DNA of 64,000 nt, from positions 7,545,404 through 7,609,403 of the forward strand of contig NZ_CP042914.1 of assembly GCF_008065135.1 (NCBI RefSeq), written 5' to 3'. The translations under genes and the position numbers were made by a program. Below are positions 37,901 through 46,051 of the stretch, piece after piece (position 1 is the first letter of the stretch; each line of letters starts with the position of its first letter). The notes beneath the pieces were generated by a model. That model was not told where the DNA came from. It did not search any database and saw only the letters and a program-made list of their open reading frames with translations. Source of the DNA: Roseimaritima ulvae (lineage in GTDB: Bacteria > Planctomycetota > Planctomycetia > Pirellulales > Pirellulaceae).

Positions 37901-38644
37901 GTAACGCACGATCCAGTGCGGCGTGAACAGCTGCGTCGCCGACGGGATGTTCTCCGGCGTGATCTTCTTGCCCTTCTTCAAGGCCGCAAAGACATCGTCT
38001 TTCTTTTCCGAGATGTAGAACTGGTACAACCAGCCGATGACTTCGACCGATTCGTCGGTGTAATCGGGGGAGCTGTTCGCCGGCAACAGGGCTTCCCGCG
38101 TGTACGTCGGAATCGCGCTGCCGGACAGTAAGTCATCAGGCAACAGCAACTCCGTGTAATCCGAAATCTTCTCGAACAGGAACGGCATCAGTGAGTGATA
38201 GTGATTGCAGGCCGCGACCAGCAACAGTCGATAGGCCTCGCCCTGCGGATCGTCACTCGGATCGGTCCCATCCAAAATCCGCAGCACTTTCTCCCGCGTC
38301 GCCGCCGGCACCATCTCGTCATCGACATGCCCCGCCTTTGCCTCGCCCAGAATCTCCGGCAAGAACTGCCCTTCGGCCGGCGAGAGGATGCCAATCTTGG
38401 TGTAGCGATTGACGTCCATGTAACGCAACGCACAGAACCGGTTGAACCAAGTGTAGGCCACCATCTCGATCGTCTGCGGCTTGCCCACCTCAGCGATCTT
38501 GGCTTCCAAATCCGCGACCGCTTTAGCATTTTCCCGGCGCGCAAGACTCCCCTCCGCCAGGACGGCTTTCATCTTGGTGCCAACCTGTTCGATCAGTGAC
38601 TTGCGAGCGAACGAGGCGAATTTGCGAAGCTTGGTGGTTTCCAT
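34985..38644 (-). CDS. pglX: BREX type 1 adenine-specific DNA methyltransferase PglX
   Basis: A 1219-residue N6-adenine methyltransferase. S-adenosylmethionine-binding motif DPACGSGHML lies near residue 300, the catalytic NPPY near 472, and target-recognition text follows. BREX uses PglX to mark host DNA and to recognise the non-palindromic site. Near the C-terminus (about residues 990-1015) the usual PglX text ANQGDSLREY ... DNVIPMLDGDWF is interrupted by an extra FGLTILDFGLEGEY stretch, translated from an AATCCAAAAT-type repeat at 35643-35678. The frame stays open, so the protein is probably still made. The start lies 99 nt after brxC. Confidence 0.93.
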   Translation of the reverse strand: METTKLRKFASFARKSLIEQVGTKMKAVLAEGSLARRENAKAVADLEAKIAEVGKPQTIEMVAYTWFNRFCALRYMDVNRYTKIGILSPAEGQFLPEILGEAKAGHVDDEMVPAATREKVLRILDGTDPSDDPQGEAYRLLLVAACNHYHSLMPFLFEKISDYTELLLPDDLLSGSAIPTYTREALLPANSSPDYTDESVEVIGWLYQFYISEKKDDVFAALKKGKKITPENIPSATQLFTPHWIVRYLVENSLGRLWMLNHPGSRLAEQMDYYIQPEEPETDFLQISSPEEIKICDPACGSGHMLTYAFDLLYAIYEEQGYQATDIPRLILTHNLYGIEIDQRAGALAAFALTMKAREKYRRFLTGGKVVQPNICVLENVKIDPEDLSAYMDKVGRDLFSDGLQGVVNQWEEADNFGSLIRPLVTDVSEVLELLALQQMGEDLFLAGVHQKVLKALRQADYLSPKYHVVVANPPYMGKNGMNRRLVAWTRDVHPKNKADLFGIFIERSLETVVEGGIAALVTIQNWMFLSSFCDMRSEVLESSNINSLVHIGFNSFPELNSKFALACAFSLTKTTKRSHGVYYDLNSAPKSADKQAVFLEKKANSEYYVTSQDRFSAIEGAPIAYWVSERTRQIFETGVPVGEHLDVRLGMATTDNKRFLRLWHEVSLCRIGFACSSLEESIKSRARWFPYNKGGAFRKWYGNLEYVVDYESGGERLKSVVKEKYRDRDYAEGFTEEKWDKLIEVWVLKNQQFYFHPSITWSFVGLYFGVRYSDPGFIFDVGGSSAFTTSDRKRKCFTGLLCSKLSFFFMKSLNASLNFQVENIKAIPVLPEVEEVFDDIEDAIDASIALVKNDWNAYEVAWDFATLPLFDERLELRLLEDAYQALRGRWSDNVSQLAELERENNRLLIDAYRLQDELTPETSHEQVTLTCNPAFRYGSDKSEEELEALLLADTMREFISYAVGCMLGRYSLDKPGLILANQGDSLREYFGLTILDFGLEGEYDDSRLEECKAACTFCPDDDNVIPMLDGDWFTDDISERFKEFLKVTFGTEHYAENLQFLEDALYPENNTGRKRKTIRDYFLKEFYNHHVKLYKKRPIYWLFSSPKGTFNALIYMHRYRPDTVSSVLQYLRDFRDKLAHRRDHQQMVADSGGSTTAEKAKALKEVTAIKKQLKELEEYERDTLFPLAQQKIEIDLDDGVKHNYPLFGKALKKVTGLS
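35643..35678. repeat. AATCCAAAAT-type repeat embedded in pglX
   Basis: The + strand reads AATCCAAAATCCAAAAT then GTCAATCCAAAA, nearly identical to the copy at 30535-30570 and in the same orientation. Inside pglX it encodes the extra residues FGLTILDFGLEG. Confidence 0.85.
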
Positions 38645-38743
38645 GTGCGGATTTTGGATTTTCGATTGGGGATTTTTGGTTGGTTGGGGGCGCGTGTTTT
38701 GCGGATCCTCGCTTGCGCGTCGGGTTGGTGACCTTGACCCAGG
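38645..38743. repeat. pglX-brxC spacer with two dispersed repeats
   Basis: The 99-nt spacer contains GGATTTTGGATTTTCGATTG (38650 onward), the reverse-orientation copy of the AATCCAAAAT repeat. It is followed by CCTCGCTTGCGCGTCGGGTT (38707-38726), which reads NPTRKRG on the - strand and is a familiar planctomycete dispersed repeat. Confidence 0.7.
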
Positions 38744-41700
38744 TCATGTTTGAATCCTCTTTCCATCATTGATCGCTTGCATCATCGCCTCGCGAAGCCG
38801 GTCGATATAAGCATCAACGTCGACCGCCGACTGCAAATAGGGCTTTTCGAAATTGACCTCAAGATGATTGAGCCCGATGAATTCGATGGGTGGCTTCCAT
38901 TCCGGTTTGGGATCCCCATCCTTCGGTTCGTCTTTTGGGTCGGGCTTGGGGGCAGTCCACTGCGTGACCTTGCCAAGAATCTCGGTGTAGGACTTGTTCT
39001 CGAATTGCGTGGCGGCTTCGCGGACGACGGCGATGATGGGTTGCGTCCGGATTTGATCGACCGTGCCTTTCACGATCGCGTCGATTTCACCGCGTTGTTC
39101 GGTCGTCAACGTGTCGTAGCCGGGAATCGCTTGTAGTTTCTTGACTCGCGACGTCACCGCTTCCTCCGCCGCAGCACGGGCATCTGTGGCAAGTGTTTCG
39201 AGCCGTGCTTTCAGCGAGTCGACGAGCGAGCGGACCTGTTGCATCGAGTTGCCGGCGTAGCACTTCGGGTCGGCCAGAATCTTCTTGAGTTCTCCGGATT
39301 CATCGCCGTCGAGGTACCCGAAGTTGGTTTCGTTGCGCGCGAGAAACTGCTTTGCCTCGGCAAAGAGACTGGCGTTGGGACCAGACATGAACCGCCGAAT
39401 CGGGTCGAGCAAGTCTTCTTTCGTATCCAGTAACCGATCCCGGTGACCATCGAACTCAGCCAGGAAAAACTTGTAGGACTTCTTGCCTAGCTTTTTGAAC
39501 TCGTCGATCGGTTCGGCCAGTACCCCCAGAAACGGATAGTCACTTGCCTTGGCGGCAAGATCGCGCAAATCGTCGCACAACGACACAAACGTTTTGGCAG
39601 TTTCGGTGCCGAGTGCCTTGGCCTCGTTGGCTCGCGGCGGCTCGTCAAAGAATTGTTCGTGGAATTCACGCAGCGCACGCGTCTGACTGGCACTGAAGTC
39701 AACCTGTGGCTCCAGCACCATGTTGCCGAATTTACCAGTATTCTTCAGATGAGCAAGCAACGAAGCGCCGTCGAGCAATTGGCCGTCGTTGCGGACTTCG
39801 ACTTTGCCGCGTGCGATCAACTTAGCCAGGATGCACTGAATTGCCGGCAGCGGCCATCCATAGGGTTTGGTTTCAAAGTCCTCGACCAACTTTTTGACGG
39901 TTGGCCGGATGCCTTTGTTCACGCTCAGGGTGATCGAGCTGAGCATCTCGCTTTCCGGTTCGGTGATGACGGCCGCGTCGTTACCGAACAGCCCATCACT
40001 GGAGTGGTTCAGGCATTCTTCGATTTGGGCTTCGGTGAAGGTGACGCCACGAAGCATCCGTAGGTTGGTATAGGTTTGCTCGACGAGTGTCTCAAACCCG
40101 TCGTGCAGCCGCAGGCCGGGATCTTCCTTGGTCGATTCGACTTCGCTGCCGGCGACAAACATCAAAGCCTTGCCCATCAAGGCTTTGACGTGTTCGACGA
40201 GCTGCCGTTCGCGATCCTGGTTAGCGGTCGTCTTGTTGCCCAGAATCCGCTTGACGTTTTCCTTTTTGGCCGTTTGATAGTTTTGACCGACGTACTTGGC
40301 GGTTTGTTTCATCAACGTTAGGTCACGCATCAGGCGAGCGTCCGCTGGCAACATGACGGTGACTTCGTTTCGACCGATGTAGGCCATTTTGACTTGGTCG
40401 GGATTGTCGCAGTGCTCGTGGAACGGGCTGATGACGTGAACGCCAAGCTCGTATTCCCGGCCGTACATTTTGTCGTCCAGCTTTCGCGTGAACGAAAAGT
40501 CTCGCTTGTTGGGTTCGTACCGGAGCTTGCGACCTTTGAGCACCTTTTCAAAAATGATTTTGTGCAATTCATCGGCAACTTCGCTGGAGTCGACTTCGGT
40601 ATTTTTGATCTCTTGCTCGACATCCTTTTCTTCGTCGGTCAAGAACTCGTAGTAGTCACCGCTGCGTTGGATGTAGACCTGGTTTTCGAGCAGGTTCAAA
40701 GCCTCCTCGACGTCTTGATGCAGCTTGCCGACGTCTTGATCGAAGCTCTCGATCATCAGAACGCTCAGGTTGTGGACCGACGCCTTGAACTCTTTGACGT
40801 ACTTGACCAGCAACAGGACTTTCAGCAGTTTGATCGCGAGCGGGTTGTCGAGATTCTTTTCGGCAGCACGAACCGAGAGCAGATGGCTCTTCAGCGCCGA
40901 GCTGATGCCCTTGTACATCAAGTCGAACGTCGCCAGCTTCCCGATCTGGTCATCGGCGATCGCGATCGCGACTTCTTGGAAGACACCCAGCATCGAACGC
41001 TCACCGACGCTGCTGTGTTTTCCTTCAAATGCATTGTGTGTCGACAACCCACGAATGGCGAGCTGGAACAGTTCAAACTGGTAAGGGATGAACGGGTAGC
41101 AGTTGAAGAAGTGCTCTTCGTCCTGAAAGTTGCGGTACTTTTGGCCGTCGGCGAACTCGAACAGGGTGCGGAAGTTGTTGGCTTCCTTTTCGTAGATCGG
41201 CTGCAGGTGCTTTTCACCGTCCTCGGTTTTCAGCAGCAGACGCTTTTGGATGACTTCGGCGACGTTCGTGCTGGTCAGCTTCATCCGGTTGGCGAAGCGG
41301 GCCTGAATCTTTGAGAAGTCATTGGACTGCTCTTTGGTCATTTCGCCAATGACGTTGGTCATGTCTTCCTGTGCCGTGACGATGATCCACGCGCGGCCTC
41401 GGCATTTTGTCGCCAGGCTTTCTGCGATCGTTTGCAAGTTGGTCATCAACTTGGTGTTGTCGGCGATGTACTGGCCGACTTCGTCGACGAAAAAGTTCAG
41501 CCGAAAGTCTTTCCCATGGCTGGCTTCCTTGCTGTCGATGTACGTTTTGACTTGTTCGGCGAAGTCCTCGATTGACAGTTTGTAGTCGTCTTTGTGCTTG
41601 CCGATCACGCCGGCCACGGTTTCGCCGGTGACGTCAGCGAACGCTTTGTCGATGTGGCTGCCAACACGCAAGACGCGCTCACGCCCGGTTTCCCAGGGCA

Positions 41701-42253
41701 TGCCGGCGTGCTTTTCAAACGCTTCACGAAACGGCTGCAACAATCCGTCTTGGTCCAGATGTCGCTCGAAGTGGGCGATGTAACCTTGCTTGCCGTAGTA
41801 ACCACACTTTTCGTCGAAGACTTTGACGAACACGGCCAGCAACGCATCGACGTCCTTCTTGCTGATGACGTCGGCCTTTTGGTCGATGTTGAACAAGATG
41901 CTTTCGCTGGGGATCGCGAGTGCCTTGTCGATCCGGCCGGCCAGCATTGTATCTTTCACCTTGTCACGCAGCGTTTGTCCGACGTCCAGTCCATCGACTT
42001 GGCGGCCGGACAACATCAGGGCCAACATTTTCAGCAGGTGCGATTTACCGGAGCCGAAAAAGCCAGACAACCAAACGCCGTTGGCGTTCTGGTAGTTGGT
42101 GTAGGCTTCTAGGAAATCGTCGAGCCTGCGTTCGATCTCGTCCGTGAAGACGTACTCTTCGACTTCCGTCTTCAGCTCCGCGTCGTCGTCAGCTTTGATG
42201 ACGCCTTCGATCGGTCGGTCGATCTTGTATTCAAAGATTTGTCGCAGTTGCAT
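38744..42253 (-). CDS. brxC: BREX type 1 P-loop ATPase BrxC
   Basis: A 1169-residue protein with the BrxC N-terminus MQLRQIFEYKIDRPIEGVIK and a P-loop GFFGSGKS (residues 64-71 from this start), followed by long helical regions. The ATG at 42253 is chosen because family members begin at this point; an upstream TTG at 42283 would add ten residues from a repeat. BrxC is an essential BREX component that couples ATP use to PglX/PglZ/BrxB assembly. Its stop is 99 nt from the pglX start. The length fits the family. Confidence 0.93.
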   Translation of the reverse strand: MQLRQIFEYKIDRPIEGVIKADDDAELKTEVEEYVFTDEIERRLDDFLEAYTNYQNANGVWLSGFFGSGKSHLLKMLALMLSGRQVDGLDVGQTLRDKVKDTMLAGRIDKALAIPSESILFNIDQKADVISKKDVDALLAVFVKVFDEKCGYYGKQGYIAHFERHLDQDGLLQPFREAFEKHAGMPWETGRERVLRVGSHIDKAFADVTGETVAGVIGKHKDDYKLSIEDFAEQVKTYIDSKEASHGKDFRLNFFVDEVGQYIADNTKLMTNLQTIAESLATKCRGRAWIIVTAQEDMTNVIGEMTKEQSNDFSKIQARFANRMKLTSTNVAEVIQKRLLLKTEDGEKHLQPIYEKEANNFRTLFEFADGQKYRNFQDEEHFFNCYPFIPYQFELFQLAIRGLSTHNAFEGKHSSVGERSMLGVFQEVAIAIADDQIGKLATFDLMYKGISSALKSHLLSVRAAEKNLDNPLAIKLLKVLLLVKYVKEFKASVHNLSVLMIESFDQDVGKLHQDVEEALNLLENQVYIQRSGDYYEFLTDEEKDVEQEIKNTEVDSSEVADELHKIIFEKVLKGRKLRYEPNKRDFSFTRKLDDKMYGREYELGVHVISPFHEHCDNPDQVKMAYIGRNEVTVMLPADARLMRDLTLMKQTAKYVGQNYQTAKKENVKRILGNKTTANQDRERQLVEHVKALMGKALMFVAGSEVESTKEDPGLRLHDGFETLVEQTYTNLRMLRGVTFTEAQIEECLNHSSDGLFGNDAAVITEPESEMLSSITLSVNKGIRPTVKKLVEDFETKPYGWPLPAIQCILAKLIARGKVEVRNDGQLLDGASLLAHLKNTGKFGNMVLEPQVDFSASQTRALREFHEQFFDEPPRANEAKALGTETAKTFVSLCDDLRDLAAKASDYPFLGVLAEPIDEFKKLGKKSYKFFLAEFDGHRDRLLDTKEDLLDPIRRFMSGPNASLFAEAKQFLARNETNFGYLDGDESGELKKILADPKCYAGNSMQQVRSLVDSLKARLETLATDARAAAEEAVTSRVKKLQAIPGYDTLTTEQRGEIDAIVKGTVDQIRTQPIIAVVREAATQFENKSYTEILGKVTQWTAPKPDPKDEPKDGDPKPEWKPPIEFIGLNHLEVNFEKPYLQSAVDVDAYIDRLREAMMQAINDGKRIQT

Positions 42254-42310
42254 GTCTGGTATATCCGGGTGCCCAAAATTCAATGTCTGATGTCGCTAGT
42301 CAAAAATCGC

Positions 42311-42922
42311 TCAAGTCTCGCGTTCGTAGAGATTGAACGCTCGGTAGTACTTGTCGTCGCGGAGACGGCCAAACAGATCCAGCGACGCGCCCTCTTCAAG
42401 CGAGTGTGAATAGTCGCCCGGGAAGAACATGATCGTCGGCCGATCTTTGGCAATTCGCTGCAAGTTGTTCAGCACGGTGTGCGACCGAATGTAGGGGAAG
42501 ACTTCCCCAATGCCCGTTAGAAACATGACCTCGAACTCGGCGGCCTGAATCTTCGCTTCGATCGCCGGTGCGAGCTTGGATTCGGCATCGGTCAGGCTTT
42601 GGAGGGCTTCTTTCAGTTCTTCTTTGTCGTGATTAGCTTCGTTCTCGATCCAGAAGTCCCAATCGCCCATTTCGTCGGCTAACTCCTTCGCGACGTCGTA
42701 GAGATTGATTTCCAGGACGTGAATGCCATCTTTTTTGAGTCGCTTAATCAGTGTTTGTTGCAGCCCCTGCATGACGTTTTCTTCCGTAGGGCAGTACGGC
42801 ACGACGAAAAAAGGCACTTCGTTGCCGATGCCTTCCATGCGCTGAAACCGCTGACTGCAAATCACTTTACGAATGTGCTCAAAGCGGTCGGGGATCGGTG
42901 CGGTTTGTAAACCACGATTCAT
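42311..42922 (-). CDS. brxB: BREX protein BrxB (DUF1788)
   Basis: A 203-residue protein with the DUF1788 pattern: RFEHIRKVICSQRFQRMEGI at the N-terminus, PFFVVPYCPTEE, and a late MFFPGDYSH segment. BrxB is a small conserved BREX component that bridges other subunits in the type 1 complex. It follows brxA by 12 nt and precedes brxC by 57 nt, the standard gene order. The length is typical for the family. Confidence 0.92.
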   Translation of the reverse strand: MNRGLQTAPIPDRFEHIRKVICSQRFQRMEGIGNEVPFFVVPYCPTEENVMQGLQQTLIKRLKKDGIHVLEINLYDVAKELADEMGDWDFWIENEANHDKEELKEALQSLTDAESKLAPAIEAKIQAAEFEVMFLTGIGEVFPYIRSHTVLNNLQRIAKDRPTIMFFPGDYSHSLEEGASLDLFGRLRDDKYYRAFNLYERET

Positions 42923-42934
42923 TCGCGGTGGCTC

Positions 42935-43534
42935 CTACTGCGGAATTGCGACGGGGAAGAACTGGAAATGGTCTCTCGAATCATTCGAGATCGCGGACTG
43001 AAGTTCTGGGGACATCATGGGGGGCAAAACGACGCCGTCGTCCGTGACCATCTCAGACTCACGAAGCATCCGCATCATAACGGTCTGCAATTTGGTGCGC
43101 GTGCTAGCCGCGAGGTTTTCGAGTTCGTCGTGCCAAACGGCTTTGGCCTCAAGAAAACGCTCAACGTCGGCCGGCCCGATAAACAGATCCATTTGCAGGT
43201 ACTTGCCCCGCAACACGTCGCGAGCAAAGTCGCCCAGCACCTGGTATCGCAGACAACACGCCAGCCAGAGCAGCAATTTCTGATCGAGCCGCGAACCGGT
43301 GGCCAGCAGCGACATTTCACGGTCGGTGAGTAACTGCAGTCGCTTCCGCATCTCGCTGAGTTTCCGTTTGGTGGTACTCACCGTGCGACTCTGCAGCAAA
43401 TTCCCGCCTTTGATGTCATCGATTGCCCGATCCCAGTCGCCGCGCGCACTTGCGTAGGCTTCTGCGACCACGATGGATTCGTGATAGAGAAGTCCGCCAG
43501 CGGAAAACGAAAGAACATAACGGGTTTCGACCAT
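42935..43534 (-). CDS. brxA: BREX protein BrxA (DUF1819)
   Basis: A 199-residue protein with the DUF1819/BrxA pattern: RYVLSFSAGGLLYHESIVVA at the N-terminus and LLLWLACCLRYQVLGDFARD in the middle. BrxA is a small winged-helix-like DNA-binding component of type 1 BREX. It is the first structural gene of the operon and starts 21 nt after the stop of the HTH regulator gene. Confidence 0.92.
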   Translation of the reverse strand: MVETRYVLSFSAGGLLYHESIVVAEAYASARGDWDRAIDDIKGGNLLQSRTVSTTKRKLSEMRKRLQLLTDREMSLLATGSRLDQKLLLWLACCLRYQVLGDFARDVLRGKYLQMDLFIGPADVERFLEAKAVWHDELENLAASTRTKLQTVMMRMLRESEMVTDDGVVLPPMMSPELQSAISNDSRDHFQFFPVAIPQ

Positions 43535-43555
43535 TTCGGATTGCGAAGTAATTCC

Positions 43556-43777
43556 TTAACGAGGCTTAAGTGCGCGGTCATTTGAATCGCCGCTGGGACG
43601 CTGCGCGGCGGTGAGCACTTCGTCGAGTTCTTCCTGCTTGAAGAGTCGGTACCCATTCACCGGGTGCCGGTGCGCGACGATCTTGCCGGCGTTCTCCCAA
43701 TTGCGCAGCGTGTTTGGAGACACGCCGAGATACTCGGCCGCGTCCGAAACACGAAGGAAGTCATTCAGCTTGGTCAT
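43556..43777 (-). CDS. MerR/excisionase-type HTH regulator of BREX operon
   Basis: A 73-residue protein with a MerR-like helix-turn-helix (LRVSDAAEYLGVSPNTLRNW) and a wing containing HPVNGYRLFKQEEL. It heads the BREX operon, taking the place that a BrxR-type WYL regulator occupies in other systems; no WYL domain is present. A pair of direct repeats lies 47-75 nt upstream and is a candidate operator. It probably autoregulates the operon. Confidence 0.82.
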   Translation of the reverse strand: MTKLNDFLRVSDAAEYLGVSPNTLRNWENAGKIVAHRHPVNGYRLFKQEELDEVLTAAQRPSGDSNDRALKPR

Positions 43778-43823
43778 TCTCAGGCCTCACGGAAGCGATG
43801 ATGCATGCCCCAACTAGGCAAAC

Positions 43824-43852
43824 CTTACCAATCCCTAACAATCTTGCCAATC
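43824..43852 (-). promoter_or_regulatory. Candidate BREX promoter/operator with direct repeats
   Basis: On the - strand GATTGGCAAG and GATTGGTAAG are repeated with a 19-bp period, close to two helical turns. The same stretch offers TTGGCA, 17 nt, then TAAGGT as possible -35 and -10 elements, 47-75 nt before the HTH start. The repeats are seen directly; the promoter and operator roles are inferred. Confidence 0.45.
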
Positions 43853-44222
43853 GGGTGGGCGGTGCGTTTGACATCGCGAGCATCACATTCGCCATGATGC
43901 GAAGTCATTGAGTTAGGTTGAGTTCGCAGTTGAATGCTAGTGGAAGACGCCCGCGATGGATTTCTCCAACACGGGCGTTTCGTTTTGTTCGTCCAAGCGA
44001 GGGCTCAGAGCTGATCGTTTAATGCTTCCACTTCGCGAACATGGCGGGATGCGCGTTTACGAGGAAAGAGCTCACGACATTGAAGACGGCGTCACTGCAG
44101 TCTCCTATGCTGAGAATGTTGTCTCGCTCGGGTGCTTGGCTGGTTATGGGTTAAAAAAATTGCTGGCGTTGACCAGTCACTACGAACCGCACGAGCGCCG
44201 CTGCTTTCGTGCAATTCTCCGG
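43853..44222. other. Intergenic region upstream of BREX
   Basis: No gene is supported. An inverted repeat GACGCCCG ... CGGGCGTT at about 43948-43980, followed by a T-rich stretch TTTCGTTTTG, may terminate + strand transcription. Confidence 0.4.
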
Positions 44223-45362
44223 TTACCTGCAAGCAGCATCCGATGATGGCAGCCGCGACAGAATCAGCGGAATTGCGGTTTGTCGCCAGAAAGCCGGCGA
44301 AATATGCCCGCTGGACATTCCCCCTTGAGCATATCGTTCGATGTAGAACATTTCCTCGGTGGTATCGATCGAGCGTTCAGTCAGCTCCAAAAATGCATCT
44401 TCGATCATCGCCTGAAGAACAGGAGCAGAATCCGGAACTGCAGTCGTGGTAAATGCGTGCCGCAGTTCGCGCCAAAGGTATTTATCGCCACGCAACCCCC
44501 ACTGTTTAGGGCGGTCGTCAAATAGGGACGCGACGGTACCGGGAACTGCAAGTTCATCAGCGTTTAGCAAATCGCGAATGCTCAATTCAAAACAGCGGTC
44601 AGCAAAATCAATTGTGTCTGGTTGGCCATCGAGGGAGGCTCTCACCAGTGGAGTGGTGTAGAGGCCTGAATTGGACTCCCAGTGTGCTTCATCACGAGGA
44701 ACGGACGCCAACCAATTCACCAAGCATACGTACTCGCATAAATCATCCGAGTCGACTCGCAGCCCAAGCCCCGACTCTTTCAGCGGCAAGCTAAGGATCG
44801 GGCTGTTGTCGATCACTACGTCTCGCACTGGCTGTGCCGCTTGGAGTATCTCACCAACACCAACAAATCCAGCACCTTTCAGGTATGCGACGAACAGATC
44901 ACCAGGCTTGAAGCCAAGTATCGCATCGCGCCAACGGGTGCCCCCGCCTGCAGAAATAAAGTTGAATCGACGGCAATCGTCCCAATTACGATTCTCGCAC
45001 TCACCTACGTTGAAGTAGTAAATTCCTCGATCGTAATCGAATCGAGAAAGTAGCTGGTGCATGGTGTTGTGAGGACGGAAATTTGCAGCAAAGTGCCCAG
45101 TCGAAACATTGGTTAGGCTCTTACCCAGCTTCCAGAGAAGCGTCTTTTCCACAAGCAATGCTTCGCTGTCCGAAAGGTCACAAGCAATCACACGAATAAT
45201 CGGTTCCAAGCCGCAATCGCGAATCGCCCGAATCCGGGCAGTCTTCTCAGAATCGGAGGTGTCGCTGAGATGGGCGTCTTTCCGAGCCCCCTTGCCTTTG
45301 CCGTAATAGAATTCCTGAAAATTGCGAGGGTCTATGTAGACGTAAACGTACGATCGATCCAC
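44223..45362 (-). CDS. GIY-YIG nuclease with EVE/PUA-like domain
   Basis: A 379-residue protein. The N-terminus is a GIY-YIG-type nuclease core in the variant form YVYVYIDPRNFQEFYYGKGK, with a later SEALLVEKTLLWKLG helix supplying the Glu. Residues about 150-200 read WRDAILGFKPGDLFVAYLKG then GFVGVGEI, like an EVE or PUA-type modified-base-binding fold. The C-terminal half is unassigned. A GTG at 45362 is chosen since GGAG lies 6 nt upstream; a weaker GTG at 45407 would add 15 residues. The combination suggests a nuclease steered to modified or foreign DNA. It lies just upstream of the BREX operon on the same strand. Confidence 0.72.
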   Translation of the reverse strand: MDRSYVYVYIDPRNFQEFYYGKGKGARKDAHLSDTSDSEKTARIRAIRDCGLEPIIRVIACDLSDSEALLVEKTLLWKLGKSLTNVSTGHFAANFRPHNTMHQLLSRFDYDRGIYYFNVGECENRNWDDCRRFNFISAGGGTRWRDAILGFKPGDLFVAYLKGAGFVGVGEILQAAQPVRDVVIDNSPILSLPLKESGLGLRVDSDDLCEYVCLVNWLASVPRDEAHWESNSGLYTTPLVRASLDGQPDTIDFADRCFELSIRDLLNADELAVPGTVASLFDDRPKQWGLRGDKYLWRELRHAFTTTAVPDSAPVLQAMIEDAFLELTERSIDTTEEMFYIERYAQGGMSSGHISPAFWRQTAIPLILSRLPSSDAACR

Positions 45363-46051
45363 TGTTCGCTCCAAAGCTTGGTAATGAGCTGCCTCTCCTG
45401 CTGGCACGGAGAGACGACCGTCTATTTGTTAATACTCGCACGCCTCACTCCGTTTACACGGCATCGATATTTGCTTTGCTCGAGCAAATGTTGGCACTTA
45501 GCGTCCACCTCTCAGTAGATCCCTTGCACGTTGCCCGATGATTCGGTTAGTCGCGAAAGTTGGTTTACAATTCTCAATGAACTCTAAAAAGTCAATCGGG
45601 AATGGAGCGTAATCATCCGCAGTCAGGCCTGCAAATCATCGAGTCGACTGACGTAATATCACCGATGCGGAGCGACTTATTCACGAGTGCATCGCCACAC
45701 TATGGCGGCGGCAACCGTTTATCTCATCCGTTCGACATCATGCGGCCAGGGCGACTAGTAATCCATTATTCGCCGCCAATGTAACGGCGTGGCGACGCCC
45801 CCAAAAGCACCAGAAACAGTTGTACCAGAATCGACAAAAGCGATCACAGACAACAATTCTCTTGACGCTCCCTCGTGCCGATGAGCTCAGGCGGAACGAT
45901 TTGGCGAACCGCACGACCCTTCCCCACTCTCCTGCTACCGACACAACGCCAATTGATTTTTGGAACTGCCTACTCCCCGGCCGTCCCGACGGCTACGATC
46001 GCACTACAATACCGGGCGTCTCTTCCCTTCAACCCAATGGAGTAATTGTCG
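45363..46051. other. Intergenic region without supported genes
   Basis: About 690 nt between divergent genes. I see short unrelated frames only and no repeat or RNA that I can defend. Promoters for both neighbours should lie here. Confidence 0.4.
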
